Program-made: the position numbers and the translations under genes
Shown here: positions 43,704 through 52,847 of the stretch, piece by piece
How positions within the stretch are numbered: the first letter of the stretch is position 1
Layout of the letters: each line of letters starts with the position of its first letter
The notes under the pieces: model-generated
Told to the model about the DNA's origin: nothing
Databases searched by the model: none
The model's input: the letters and a program-made list of their open reading frames with translations, nothing else
Assembly: GCA_028697715.1 (NCBI GenBank)
Contig: JAQVDS010000005.1
Location: 1-64,000 of the forward strand
Source of the DNA: Acidithiobacillus sp.
Lineage (GTDB): Bacteria > Pseudomonadota > Gammaproteobacteria > Acidithiobacillales > Acidithiobacillaceae
Direction: 5' to 3'
Length of the DNA: 64,000 bases

Positions 43704-44566
43704 GTCCTTTTCTTTCCTATGCTTTCACTTGGGGCGTGCACGCGACGGGCGACCTGCGGCAAGCCACGCAGCTGTACCGACCACTCCCCCTGCATGGCAA
43801 GCAAGGGCCCCATACGACTCAAGGCCGCAGCCAAGGGCTCGACGAAACCCCACACCGGCCGCAGGATCAGGAGCCCGGAACCGCGCAGGCGCTCTTGCCC
43901 GGCGTCCGCTTCCCAGAGCAACTCTATACTCTGTAGTGCCGTCTGTGCCTGCAACTGCAACAGCAAACGCGAAATCTTACCGCGGATCTTGATGGGGTAC
44001 CACACCAGGAAACTCGCCAGAGGCCAGTGCTGCAGCGCCGCAATCAAGGCTTCCGCCAACAACTCCCATTCCTTTGCCACCTCGAAGGCGGGATCGACCA
44101 AGACCAGACCCCGCCCCGCCGCCGGCGGCGCAGGCCGACGTAGGAACTGATAGGCGTCCTCCTGGAGAATGCTCGTCTGCCCCCGGCCGGCCAGTGCCTG
44201 GCGCAGCTCCTGCGCGATTCCCGGCACTTTTTCGAGTAGGAAGAGAGGATCCTGGGGACGCAGCAGGCGGGCGGCGAGGAGCGGCGAGCCGAGATAGTGC
44301 TGCAACTCCTTGCCGGGATTGTCTGGCAGCAGGAGATCGAGCCAGGGACGCAACTCCGCCAGCTCCCGCCGCTGCGGCCAAAGCCGGTGGATGCCGTCCT
44401 TCGCTTCGCCCTCCGCAGACACGGCATAGCGACCAGCACCAGCATGGGTATCGACAAAATACAGGGGCCGATCTTTCCGCAGCAGCTGCGTCAAGGCCAG
44501 CACCAGGGCCAGATGCTTCATGCAATCGGCAGCATTGCCCGCATGAAATTGATGTCGGTAGTTCAT
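43700..44566 (-). CDS. rlmJ: 23S rRNA adenine-N6 methyltransferase RlmJ
   Basis: Methylates A2030 of 23S rRNA. The 288-residue protein begins with the family signature MNYRHQFHAGNAADCMKH and has VDTHAGAGRY (SAM site). The catalytic motif, usually DPPY or DPPF, reads DPAFE here. ATG 44566 has no obvious ribosome site but gives the exact family start. It heads the rlmJ-DUF-xthA-prmB unit and is divergent from a GST gene. Confidence 0.93.
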   Translation of the reverse strand: MNYRHQFHAGNAADCMKHLALVLALTQLLRKDRPLYFVDTHAGAGRYAVSAEGEAKDGIHRLWPQRRELAELRPWLDLLLPDNPGKELQHYLGSPLLAARLLRPQDPLFLLEKVPGIAQELRQALAGRGQTSILQEDAYQFLRRPAPPAAGRGLVLVDPAFEVAKEWELLAEALIAALQHWPLASFLVWYPIKIRGKISRLLLQLQAQTALQSIELLWEADAGQERLRGSGLLILRPVWGFVEPLAAALSRMGPLLAMQGEWSVQLRGLPQVARRVHAPSESIGKKRT

Positions 44567-44676
44567 ACTGACGGATGGTGCGACATTCCCGTGCGCGTGG
44601 GAAGGGCCACGCACTTGGCTTGCTGGCGGGCATTGGTCATCATAGGGTCAAGCCCATTGCGCACAGGAACCCTGCC

Positions 44677-45270
44677 ATGCGACTCCTCAGCACGCCCACC
44701 AGCCCCTACGCCCGCAAGGTCCACATCGCCCTGCGGGAAAAGAATCTCCCCTGCGAGATCGAAATTGTCGATCTGCGCGATCCGGAACATGCCGGCAAGG
44801 AACAAAACCCGCTAGGCAAGATCCCCATCCTGTTGCGCAACGATGGCGAGGCGATCTATGATTCCGCGGTCATTCTGCAGTATCTGGAGCTGTTGCATCC
44901 GCAGCCGCCCTTGCTCCCCAGCGATTCCATGGATAAGGTCCGCTGCCTGCGCCTGGAGGCCCTGGCCGACGGCATCATGGACGCGACCATTGCCTGGGTA
45001 CAGGAGCATCGTCGCAGGAAGGATTGTCAAGATCCGAGCCTGCTGAAGAAGCAGCGCAGCAAGGTACAGGATGGTCTCGCCTTTCTGCAGACGCAAAGCC
45101 GGGATTGGAGCCCGGACAGCCCTCTCGATCTGGGCCGGATCGGGGCGATTGCCGCCATTGGCTACGTCGATCTGCGCGCCCCCGAGCTGCTCGTCCCCTA
45201 CGCCGACCTGCATCGCTGGTATCAATCCCTGCGCGACCGGCCCAGTGTCGCCGAAACTGCCCCGCAATGA
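44677..45270 (+). CDS. Glutathione S-transferase family protein
   Basis: A 197-residue protein with an N-terminal thioredoxin-like domain (LLSTPTSPYARKVHIALREK, then NPLGKIPILLRNDGEAIYDS) and an all-helical C-terminal domain. The SxYxxK start and GKIPIL-DS pattern are those of GST. It may use the glutathione made by gshA/gshB to detoxify electrophiles, but the substrate is unknown. AGGAA precedes ATG 44677. It opens the long plus-strand run to fbp. Confidence 0.9.
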   Translation: MRLLSTPTSPYARKVHIALREKNLPCEIEIVDLRDPEHAGKEQNPLGKIPILLRNDGEAIYDSAVILQYLELLHPQPPLLPSDSMDKVRCLRLEALADGIMDATIAWVQEHRRRKDCQDPSLLKKQRSKVQDGLAFLQTQSRDWSPDSPLDLGRIGAIAAIGYVDLRAPELLVPYADLHRWYQSLRDRPSVAETAPQ

Positions 45271-45280
45271 GCATGTCCGC

Positions 45281-46054
45281 GTGAAAATTGCCAGCTGGAA
45301 CGTCAACTCCCTGAAGGTGCGCCTGCCGCAGGTGCTCGACTGGCTACAGGCGGAAGAAGCAGACGTACTCTGCCTGCAGGAAACCAAACTCACCGATGAA
45401 CGTTTTCCCGTGCTAGCGCTGCAGGAGATCGGCTATCAAAGCCTGTACCACGGACAAAGCACCTACAATGGCGTTGCCATCCTCAGTCGTTTGCCTCTGC
45501 AGGATCCGCGTTGCGATTGGCCGGATAGCAGTGACGGCCAGGCACGCATCTGTGCCGCCAGCATCGGCAATTTGCGCATCATCGATGTCTACGTGCCCAA
45601 TGGCCAGGCCGTCGACAGTGACAAATATCACTACAAACTCGCCTGGCTCGCGCGCCTGGAAGGGCTGCTGCGTGAGGAGTTGCAGCAATCGCCCAATCTA
45701 CTGCTGCTCGGTGACTTCAACATCGCCCCCACTGACCTTGACGTCCACGATCCCGCTGCCTGGGGCGAGGACATCCTCTGCTCGCCGGCCGAACGCGCCG
45801 CCCTACAGCGACTTTTCGATCTGGGACTCATCGATCTCTTTCGCCACCAGCATCCAAAAACGCGCGCCTGGAGCTGGTGGGACTATCGCGCTGCCGGCTT
45901 TCGCCGCGACATTGGTCTGCGCATTGATCTGCTCCTGGGCAGCAAAACCCTCTTACCCCGCCTGCAGGAAGTGCACATCGACCGCGCCGCGCGGGCGGCA
46001 GAACGCCCCTCGGACCACGCCCCGGTCTGCCTCACCCTGAAGGAATCCGCATGA
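45281..46054 (+). CDS. xthA: Exodeoxyribonuclease III / AP endonuclease, copy 2
   Basis: A second member of the family within 2 kb of the first, and only distantly similar to it. The 257-residue protein has KIASWNVNSLKVRLPQ, LQETKLTDERFP, YNGVAILSR, GDFNIAPTDLDV and SDHAPV, closer to the E. coli XthA branch. The start is GTG 45281; no in-frame ATG is near. It ends in a four-base overlap with hemH. Confidence 0.93.
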   Translation: MKIASWNVNSLKVRLPQVLDWLQAEEADVLCLQETKLTDERFPVLALQEIGYQSLYHGQSTYNGVAILSRLPLQDPRCDWPDSSDGQARICAASIGNLRIIDVYVPNGQAVDSDKYHYKLAWLARLEGLLREELQQSPNLLLLGDFNIAPTDLDVHDPAAWGEDILCSPAERAALQRLFDLGLIDLFRHQHPKTRAWSWWDYRAAGFRRDIGLRIDLLLGSKTLLPRLQEVHIDRAARAAERPSDHAPVCLTLKESA

Positions 46055-47100
46055 TTGGTATTCTCTTGGTCAATCTAGGTACCCCTGAGGCCCCCACTAC
46101 CCCGGCGGTACGACGCTACCTACGCGAGTTTCTCAGCGACCCCCGGGTGGTGGAGATCCCGCGCGTCCTCTGGTGGCCCATCCTCAACGGCCCCATCCTG
46201 TTGACGCGACCAGCCCGCTCGGCGCGCGCCTACCGCAGTATCTGGCTGGATGAAGGTTCGCCACTGCTCGTGCATAGCCAGAATCTGGCCGCGGGCTTGC
46301 AGCAACAATATGATTCCCGCCAGCCGGGCACTGTCCTGGTGCGTCTGGCCATGCGCTATGGGCAACCTTCCGTGGCCACGGGACTGCGTGCCCTGCGCGA
46401 TGCCGGCTGCGAAAAGATCGTCGTGGTGCCGCTGTACCCACAGTATTCCGCCACCACCACGGCAGCGATCTTCGATGCCGTAAGCGCTGAACTGCGCAGC
46501 TGGCGCAATCTTCCCGAACTGGTCTTTCTGCGCGACTGGCACCAGCATCCCCGCTACATCGATGCCCTTGCCCGCTCGGTGCGCGCTCACTGGGAACAGA
46601 CCGGCCGCCCAGATCGTCTGCTGCTGTCCTTCCATGGCCTGCCGGCGCGTAATGTCGCCCTCGGCGATCCCTATCGCGCGGAATGCGAAAAGACCACGGA
46701 ACTGCTGATTAGCGCATTGGGACTGCAACCAGAGCAATGGATACAGACCTTTCAGAGCCGTTTTGGTCCAGCGCGCTGGCTCGAACCCTACACCTCGGTC
46801 ACGTTGCAGGAACTGGGCAAGGCCGGCGTCGGCCGAGTAGACTGCCTCTGCCCAGGATTTGTGACCGACTGCTTGGAAACGCTAGAAGAGATCGCCATCG
46901 GCGGCAAGGAGATCTTTCTCCATGCGGGGGGCAAACAGATGCATTATATCCCCTGTCTCAATGCCGATGCTGCGTGGATCGCGGATTTTCGCGGCATCCT
47001 CGATGAACATATTCCCCACGACGACGAGCTTTTGCGCAGCCCAGCGGCAACGGCTACACTGCCCCTGGAAAACCCACCCACGAAGGAAGCTGCGCCATGA
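46051..47100 (+). CDS. hemH: Ferrochelatase HemH
   Basis: Inserts iron into protoporphyrin IX, the last step of haem synthesis. The 349-residue protein shows LLVNLGTPEAPT, the active-site LSFHGLPARN, GFVTDCLETLEEI and HYIPCLN. No membrane helix is visible at the C terminus. It overlaps xthA upstream and slyD downstream. Haem demand is high in respiratory chemolithotrophs, but no regulatory site is visible here. Confidence 0.96.
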   Translation: MIGILLVNLGTPEAPTTPAVRRYLREFLSDPRVVEIPRVLWWPILNGPILLTRPARSARAYRSIWLDEGSPLLVHSQNLAAGLQQQYDSRQPGTVLVRLAMRYGQPSVATGLRALRDAGCEKIVVVPLYPQYSATTTAAIFDAVSAELRSWRNLPELVFLRDWHQHPRYIDALARSVRAHWEQTGRPDRLLLSFHGLPARNVALGDPYRAECEKTTELLISALGLQPEQWIQTFQSRFGPARWLEPYTSVTLQELGKAGVGRVDCLCPGFVTDCLETLEEIAIGGKEIFLHAGGKQMHYIPCLNADAAWIADFRGILDEHIPHDDELLRSPAATATLPLENPPTKEAAP

Positions 47101-47582
47101 AGATCGCCAAGGACTGCGTTGTCACCCTGGACTACACCCTGACCGACGAGGACGGTGAAATTCTCGATAGCTCCGAAGGCGACGAGCCTTTGGTCTACCT
47201 GCATGGCCATGGCGACATCGTGCCAGGGCTGGAACGCGCCCTCAATGGTCATCAGGTTGGCGATCAGGTCGAGGCGGACGTGAGCCCGGAAGATGGCTAT
47301 GGCGATTGGGACGAAGACCTGGTCGACGTCGTAGGCAAGGAAGATTTTGACGACCCCGAGGAACTCGAGGTCGGCGCGCAGTTCGAGGTCGACACCGACG
47401 AGGGCGTACGGATCGCCACGGTGATCGAGATGGAGGGGGAAGACATCACCGTGGACCTCAATCATCCCCTGTCCGGCATGAACCTGCATTTTGCCGTCAA
47501 GGTGCTCGACGTGCGCGCCGCCAGCGCCGAGGAGCTCGCGCACGGCCACGTGCATGGTCCGCACGGACACGAGCACGACTGA
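47097..47582 (+). CDS. slyD: SlyD-type FKBP peptidyl-prolyl isomerase
   Basis: Cytoplasmic prolyl isomerase and chaperone; SlyD also binds nickel. The 161-residue acidic protein has an FKBP core split by the insert-in-flap domain (LVYLHGHGDIVPGLERAL and HPLSGMNLHFAVKV) and a His-rich tail (HGHVHGPHGHEHD, 149-161), the metal-binding feature of SlyD. It overlaps hemH by four bases. Confidence 0.93.
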   Translation: MKIAKDCVVTLDYTLTDEDGEILDSSEGDEPLVYLHGHGDIVPGLERALNGHQVGDQVEADVSPEDGYGDWDEDLVDVVGKEDFDDPEELEVGAQFEVDTDEGVRIATVIEMEGEDITVDLNHPLSGMNLHFAVKVLDVRAASAEELAHGHVHGPHGHEHD

Positions 47583-47595
47583 TCGGGGAGCGCTC

Positions 47596-48732
47596 TTGCT
47601 GATCCTGGGGATGATGTCCGGCACCAGTGCCGATGGCATCGACGCCGCTCTCCTGGAATTTTCGGCCCTGAGCGCGGGGGAGCTCCGCGCTCATTGGCAC
47701 TCTCCCTATCCGCCAGCATTGCAGGAGCGGCTGTTTCGCCTACAGGAAGGTGACGCCGCTCGTCCACTCCTCGCCATCGATCGGGAGATCGGGCGATTGC
47801 ATGGCGAATTTGCTCAGCAAATTCTTGCTTCCGGAGTGCAGTTCGATCTGCTTGCCCTGCATGGGCAAACCGTCGCCCACCAGCCCGATGGACCCGACGG
47901 CTACACCTGGCAAATCGGCTCTGCCTACGAGCTCGCACAGGCAACCGGCTGCACCGTAGCTCATGACTTTCGCCGCGCCGATCTCGCAGCCGGTGGACAG
48001 GGTGCACCCCTCGTACCCCCCTTTCATAGCGCGCTGCTCGCCACGGAGCGGCCCCTGCTGGTCCTGAATCTTGGGGGCATGGCCAACCTGACCTGGGTTC
48101 CCGCGCGCGGCAGTGAAGGGAGGATCCGCGCCTTCGATACTGGTCCCGGCAATGTCCTGATCGATGCCGCAGTGCAACTCCTGAGCGACGGAGAACTGCG
48201 CTATGACGCCGACGGCGCCTGGGCGGCACAGGGTCGAGTGCAGGAAACCATGCTGCGGGAGTGGCTTGCTCTCGACTACTTTCAACGGCCACCACCCAAG
48301 AGCACCGGACGGGAGCTATTCAATGCCCGCTGGGTAGAGGCGCAATGGTCGGCTTGGCAAGACGGGAAAGCGGATTTTCTCGCGAGCCTCTGCGCCTTGA
48401 CCGCCAGCAGCATCGCCCAGGCGGCGCAGCGCTGGCTGCCGCCGGCGGCACGGATGCTGGTTTTTGGCGGTGGCGCCTGCAACCGTACCCTGCTTGCCAA
48501 CTTGCAAACCGCGCTGCCGGATGTGGCTGTGGAAATGGGTGAACAGGTGAGTGGAATCCCCAGTGCTGCCATGGAAGCCCTGGCCTTCGCCTGGCTGGGC
48601 GGACAGTGTCTGCTCGGCCGCCCGATCGATCTGCACGGGGTTACCGGGCAACGGGAGGCGGTCGTCCTCGGTAGCCTGTATCCAGGGAGAAACTGGTCCC
48701 AAGTTCTGCGCTTGCGGGAGCAGCTATGCTGA
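47596..48732 (+). CDS. anmK: Anhydro-N-acetylmuramic acid kinase AnmK
   Basis: Recycles cell-wall anhydromuramic acid by hydrolysing and phosphorylating it. The 378-residue ATPase has GMMSGTSADGIDAALLEF, HGQTVAH, DTGPGNVLID and VFGGGACN. I chose TTG 47596, with GGGGAG five bases upstream and 13 bases after slyD; the open frame before it runs through slyD and is not conserved. It overlaps aroE by seven bases. Confidence 0.93.
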   Translation: MLILGMMSGTSADGIDAALLEFSALSAGELRAHWHSPYPPALQERLFRLQEGDAARPLLAIDREIGRLHGEFAQQILASGVQFDLLALHGQTVAHQPDGPDGYTWQIGSAYELAQATGCTVAHDFRRADLAAGGQGAPLVPPFHSALLATERPLLVLNLGGMANLTWVPARGSEGRIRAFDTGPGNVLIDAAVQLLSDGELRYDADGAWAAQGRVQETMLREWLALDYFQRPPPKSTGRELFNARWVEAQWSAWQDGKADFLASLCALTASSIAQAAQRWLPPAARMLVFGGGACNRTLLANLQTALPDVAVEMGEQVSGIPSAAMEALAFAWLGGQCLLGRPIDLHGVTGQREAVVLGSLYPGRNWSQVLRLREQLC

Positions 48733-49580
48733 AACCCAGTGGTGGGGCAATGGTCTGCGGCATCATCGGCGATCCCTTGCAGCACAGTCTGTCACCCTGG
48801 ATGCAGCGGCAGTTTGCCGAACAACTGGGACTAGATTTTCTTTACGCGCCCTTTCCCGTCGCTACAGAACATCTGCCCAGTGCCCTTCGCGGGCTGCAGG
48901 CCTTGGGAGTGCGCGGCATCAATGTCACCATTCCGCACAAAGAGGCGCTGCTGCCATTCGTCGATGAACTCTCGCCGCGCGCTGCTGCCATCGGTGCCGT
49001 CAACACCTTGCTCTTCGAGCACGGGCGCATTCTGGGCGAAAACACCGATATCACCGGTTTTGCCCGCTCCCTGCGCCGCCATGCCGGCACGATCAGCGGC
49101 CCCAGCCTGGTGATTGGGGCGGGCGGGGCGGCGCGGGCCATACTCCACGCCCTGGCGGGGGAAGGCGCCACGCCCATCTACCTGGCCAACCGCACCCTGG
49201 CCCGCGCCGAGGCCCTGGCAGCCGAGTTTCCGACCCTACCCATCCGTCCGCTGGCTCTTTCCCGCACGGCCATCGAGCCACACTTGCGCTGTATCCAACT
49301 ACTGGTGAATACCAGCAGTCGGGGTCTACGCGGCGAAAATCACCCGGAAATCGATCTGCAGCAGATACCTGAATCCGGCATTGTTTGTGATATCGTCTAT
49401 AAACCCTTGCAAACCCCCTTGCTGGCGGCGGCCAAGGCCCATGGGCTGCGTTGCGTGGACGGCCTGGGCATGCTGGTGGCGCAGGGGGCAGAAAGTTTTC
49501 GTATCTGGACCGGTCAGTTGCCAAACTCCGGAGCTGTGGAGGAAATCCTGCGGACATGGCTGCAAACCCCGAAGCTATAA
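48726..49580 (+). CDS. aroE: Shikimate dehydrogenase AroE
   Basis: NADPH-dependent fourth step of the shikimate pathway. The 284-residue protein has PLQHSLSPWM, NVTIPHKEALLPFVDEL (catalytic Lys), ENTDITGF and the Rossmann motif GAGGAARAIL. A second in-frame ATG eight codons on is possible as the start. The gene overlaps pilB by 25 bases at its 3' end. Confidence 0.95.
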   Translation: MLKPSGGAMVCGIIGDPLQHSLSPWMQRQFAEQLGLDFLYAPFPVATEHLPSALRGLQALGVRGINVTIPHKEALLPFVDELSPRAAAIGAVNTLLFEHGRILGENTDITGFARSLRRHAGTISGPSLVIGAGGAARAILHALAGEGATPIYLANRTLARAEALAAEFPTLPIRPLALSRTAIEPHLRCIQLLVNTSSRGLRGENHPEIDLQQIPESGIVCDIVYKPLQTPLLAAAKAHGLRCVDGLGMLVAQGAESFRIWTGQLPNSGAVEEILRTWLQTPKL

Positions 49581-51256
49581 CCTTGACCCCCCTTTTGCGT
49601 GGACTGGTGGGGGCAGGCCTGACGGATGAGAGCTCTCTCCGCGCCCTGCTGAACGATCCTGCGCGCGGCAAGCAGCCGCTGCTTCCTTTTCTGGTCGAAA
49701 AGAAGGCCATCTCGGCAAGCGCCTTGATGGAATATCTCTCCGAACGCTACAAAATGCCGATGCTCGATCTGGGTGCCGTGCAACTGGACGAAACCGTCAT
49801 TCATCGCATCGACCGCGCGCTTCTGGATCGGTATCAGGTCCTCCCCATTTCGCTGCATCGCGATACGCTCTATCTGGCGATGGCCGACCCCACTGATGTC
49901 AAGGCTACCGAAGACATCCGCTTCAACGCGGGCGGCCTGCAAATCAATCCCATCCTGGTCGAGGCCGACAAGCTGGCCAAGGCGGTTGCGGAATTCTCCG
50001 GAGGATTCAAGAATCAGCTCGAAGAATTCTTCGCCCCTGATGACGCCCAGCAAGAGCAGGATGAATTCGATCTGGCCGGCGATGCCCAAGGGGAAGACGC
50101 CCCCGTCGTGCGCTTCGTCCAGCAGCTCCTCCTCGATGCAATCCAAAAGGGCGTATCGGATATTCATATCGAGCCCTATGAGCGGGACATTCGCGTGCGC
50201 TATCGCCTGGATGGCGTGCTGCAGGACATGCTCCACCCCCCGATCGGCCTGCGCGATGGGATCACCTCTCGTCTGAAGATCCTCTGTCGTCTCGACATTT
50301 CCGAGCGGCGCCTGCCCCAGGACGGCCGCCTACGAGTTCGCGTTCCCCCGGCAAGAATCATCGATTTCCGCGTCTCTTTCCTGCCGACCAATTTCGGCGA
50401 GACCATCGTCCTGCGTCTGCTCGATCCGGCCAGCGCCAAAGTGCCCATCGAAGCGCTGGGTTTTCTGCCGCAACAATTGCGCGCCTTCGACGATGCCATC
50501 CACCGGCCCTACGGGATGATCCTCGTTACCGGCCCGACCGGATCCGGCAAAACTACGACCCTGTACACTGCGCTCAACATCCTCAACACCGGCGATGTCA
50601 ACATCAGCACGGCGGAGGACCCGGTAGAAATCCCCGTCTACGGCATCAACCAGGTGAACATCAACGAACGCATCGGGCTCAACTTTGCCGCGGCGCTGCG
50701 CTCGTTTCTGCGTCAGGACCCCGATGTGATCATGGTGGGTGAGGTCCGCGATCTAGAAACCGCCGAGACCGCGGTAAAGGCGGCCCAGACCGGGCACCTG
50801 GTGCTCGCCACCCTGCACACCAATGACGCGCCGCAAAGCCTCACCCGCCTGGAAAACATGGGGATTCCGACCTACAACATCGCTGGCAGCGTGCATCTGG
50901 TCATGGCGCAGCGCCTGGTGCGGAAGCTTTGTGTCGCCTGTAAAAAGCCCGAAAAAATACCGGAGGCGGCACTCTTGGAAGCAGGCTTCACGCCCGAGGA
51001 TCTTGCAGGTCTGCAGCCCATGGGCCCGGTCGGCTGCGAGCAGTGCAACGGCGGCTATCGCGGCCGTATGGGTCTGTATCAGGTCATGCCCATCAGCGAC
51101 GCCATGCGCGAGATCATTCTGCGAGGGGGATCGGCGATGGACCTGTCCCGCCAGGCCGCGGCGGAAGGCATTCTCAGCATGCGCCAATCCGGACTTTTGC
51201 GGGTCAAAGAAGGCATAACCAGCCTTGAAGAAGTCCTTCGCGTCACCAACCTCTGA
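49556..51256 (+). CDS. pilB: Type IV pilus assembly ATPase PilB
   Basis: Hexameric ATPase that powers pilus extension. The 566-residue protein has an N-terminal regulatory domain (MshEN-like), Walker A GPTGSGKTT at 326-334, the Asp box, Walker B DVIMVGEVRD, the His box HTNDAP, and a zinc site with CVACKKP and CEQCNGG. ATG 49556 lies within the end of aroE; a GGAGG some 13 bases upstream is the only ribosome site. pilC, its usual next gene, is missing here; pilS follows. Confidence 0.94.
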   Translation: MAANPEAITLTPLLRGLVGAGLTDESSLRALLNDPARGKQPLLPFLVEKKAISASALMEYLSERYKMPMLDLGAVQLDETVIHRIDRALLDRYQVLPISLHRDTLYLAMADPTDVKATEDIRFNAGGLQINPILVEADKLAKAVAEFSGGFKNQLEEFFAPDDAQQEQDEFDLAGDAQGEDAPVVRFVQQLLLDAIQKGVSDIHIEPYERDIRVRYRLDGVLQDMLHPPIGLRDGITSRLKILCRLDISERRLPQDGRLRVRVPPARIIDFRVSFLPTNFGETIVLRLLDPASAKVPIEALGFLPQQLRAFDDAIHRPYGMILVTGPTGSGKTTTLYTALNILNTGDVNISTAEDPVEIPVYGINQVNINERIGLNFAAALRSFLRQDPDVIMVGEVRDLETAETAVKAAQTGHLVLATLHTNDAPQSLTRLENMGIPTYNIAGSVHLVMAQRLVRKLCVACKKPEKIPEAALLEAGFTPEDLAGLQPMGPVGCEQCNGGYRGRMGLYQVMPISDAMREIILRGGSAMDLSRQAAAEGILSMRQSGLLRVKEGITSLEEVLRVTNL

Positions 51257-51263
51257 CGGCACT

Positions 51264-52847
51264 ATGCAAGCTGTCAACCAGCATCGCCTCACAATGGGGG
51301 TTTGGAGCCTCGCCCTTTCGCGCCTTCTGGTAAGTACCGCTCTCGTCCTGATCAGTACGTTATCCAGCAAGAGCCTGATCTTCGAGCCGGCCGGGCCAAG
51401 CGCTGCGGTTCGCGATACCAGCGTCATCGCCCTCCTCTGGAGTCTGGGCATTCTCTTTACATTGCAGTTGTGGCCAGGTTTCTGGCAGGAAAGAAATAAG
51501 CTTTTTATCAGTATCATCGATATGGCGTTGGTTCTGACCCTCTTTGCCCTCACTGGCGGGTTATCCGGAACCCTCGTCATACTTCCTCTGCTGCTGCTCA
51601 TTGCCAATGCCTATCAGTTGCGCGGCAAAGCGGCCCTCGCCTTTGTCTGGATCCTGATCCTGCTCATTTTTTTGATCAGCGGCTGGCAGGATATCGAATG
51701 GTTTTCCAGCCGCACGTTGATGTACCTGGTTGCCCTGCTCACCGTTGCCTTTCTTGCCGACAACCTCGTGCGTAACCGCGAGCGCGCGGCTATCTGGAAT
51801 GCCGCCAGAGAACAGGAAATTCTCGATTTAAACGCTCTGAATCAAGAAATCATTCAACAAAGTGATGTCGGGATTCTGGTCCTCGACCGGCAGCATCGCA
51901 CGTTATTCAGCAATCCCATTGCCCGCGCCATGATCAATCTGCCGCAAGATTCTGAATTACCGGAAGCGCTCGATCTGTTGCGCCCGGAGCTCGCAGGCTT
52001 CCTCTACGCCAAAGCGCCGCAGAGCGAGAAGGAACTGGTCCTTTCCGCAGCAGATGGCGGCAAACGGAGTTTTTGGGTGCAGAGTATTCCACTTCCGAAT
52101 ACCCCCTATACAATCCTAACATTACGCGATGCAACGATTCTTTGGGAACGACAACGGGAAATACAGATGGCAGCGTTGGGGCGGCTCGCGGCGAACATTG
52201 CGCATGAGATTCGCAATCCGCTCAGCGCCATTCGCCACGCCGCACAACTGTTAGGGGAACGGGCACTAAAGAAGAGTGAAAGCCGCTTGCTGAGCATCAT
52301 CGACCGTGAGTCGCTGCGTCTGAACCGCATCGTCGACTCCGTGCTGGAAATGGCGCGCCCACGGGCGGCCCACCCGGAACCCATTTCTCTCAGCGCCTGG
52401 TTGCCGGTGGTCCTGAATCAACTACGCGAGGATCCGTTGTTAAAAGATCTCCAGGTGAAACTCGACATCTCCAATAGCCTTCCCCTGGCCAGCTGTGATC
52501 CAGAGCAACTTCAGCAGATTTTCGCCAATTTGCTGGTGAATGCGGCGCGCTACGGGCAAGGCGAAGAGCAAATCCGGCAAGTGGATATCTCGGTTGTGGC
52601 TTTCCGTGACCGGGAAGAACTGGAAATCCGCGTGCGCGATCACGGCCCGGGCATTCCCGAAGAAAACCTGGAACGTATTTTTGAACCCTTTTTCACGACG
52701 GAATCCCAAGGCACAGGACTGGGTCTGCCTTTGGTGCGCGAATTGCTCCGTGCCAACCATGGGGATATTGGCGTCCAGAATCATCGTAATGGTGGTGCGG
52801 AATTCTGGTTCCGGCTGCGGGAGTGGCATCTGGGTACACCGTTATGA
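51264..52847 (+). CDS. pilS: Sensor histidine kinase PilS
   Basis: Membrane kinase that controls pilin expression with PilR. The 527-residue protein has about six membrane segments in the first 180 residues, a PAS-like region, His in ANIAHEIRNPLSAIRHAA, the N box IFANLLVNAARYG, DHGPGIP and GTGLGLPL. In Pseudomonas PilS senses pilin in the membrane. The start is not certain: ATG 51264 and ATG 51294 both lack a strong ribosome site. It overlaps pilR. Confidence 0.91.
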   Translation: MQAVNQHRLTMGVWSLALSRLLVSTALVLISTLSSKSLIFEPAGPSAAVRDTSVIALLWSLGILFTLQLWPGFWQERNKLFISIIDMALVLTLFALTGGLSGTLVILPLLLLIANAYQLRGKAALAFVWILILLIFLISGWQDIEWFSSRTLMYLVALLTVAFLADNLVRNRERAAIWNAAREQEILDLNALNQEIIQQSDVGILVLDRQHRTLFSNPIARAMINLPQDSELPEALDLLRPELAGFLYAKAPQSEKELVLSAADGGKRSFWVQSIPLPNTPYTILTLRDATILWERQREIQMAALGRLAANIAHEIRNPLSAIRHAAQLLGERALKKSESRLLSIIDRESLRLNRIVDSVLEMARPRAAHPEPISLSAWLPVVLNQLREDPLLKDLQVKLDISNSLPLASCDPEQLQQIFANLLVNAARYGQGEEQIRQVDISVVAFRDREELEIRVRDHGPGIPEENLERIFEPFFTTESQGTGLGLPLVRELLRANHGDIGVQNHRNGGAEFWFRLREWHLGTPL

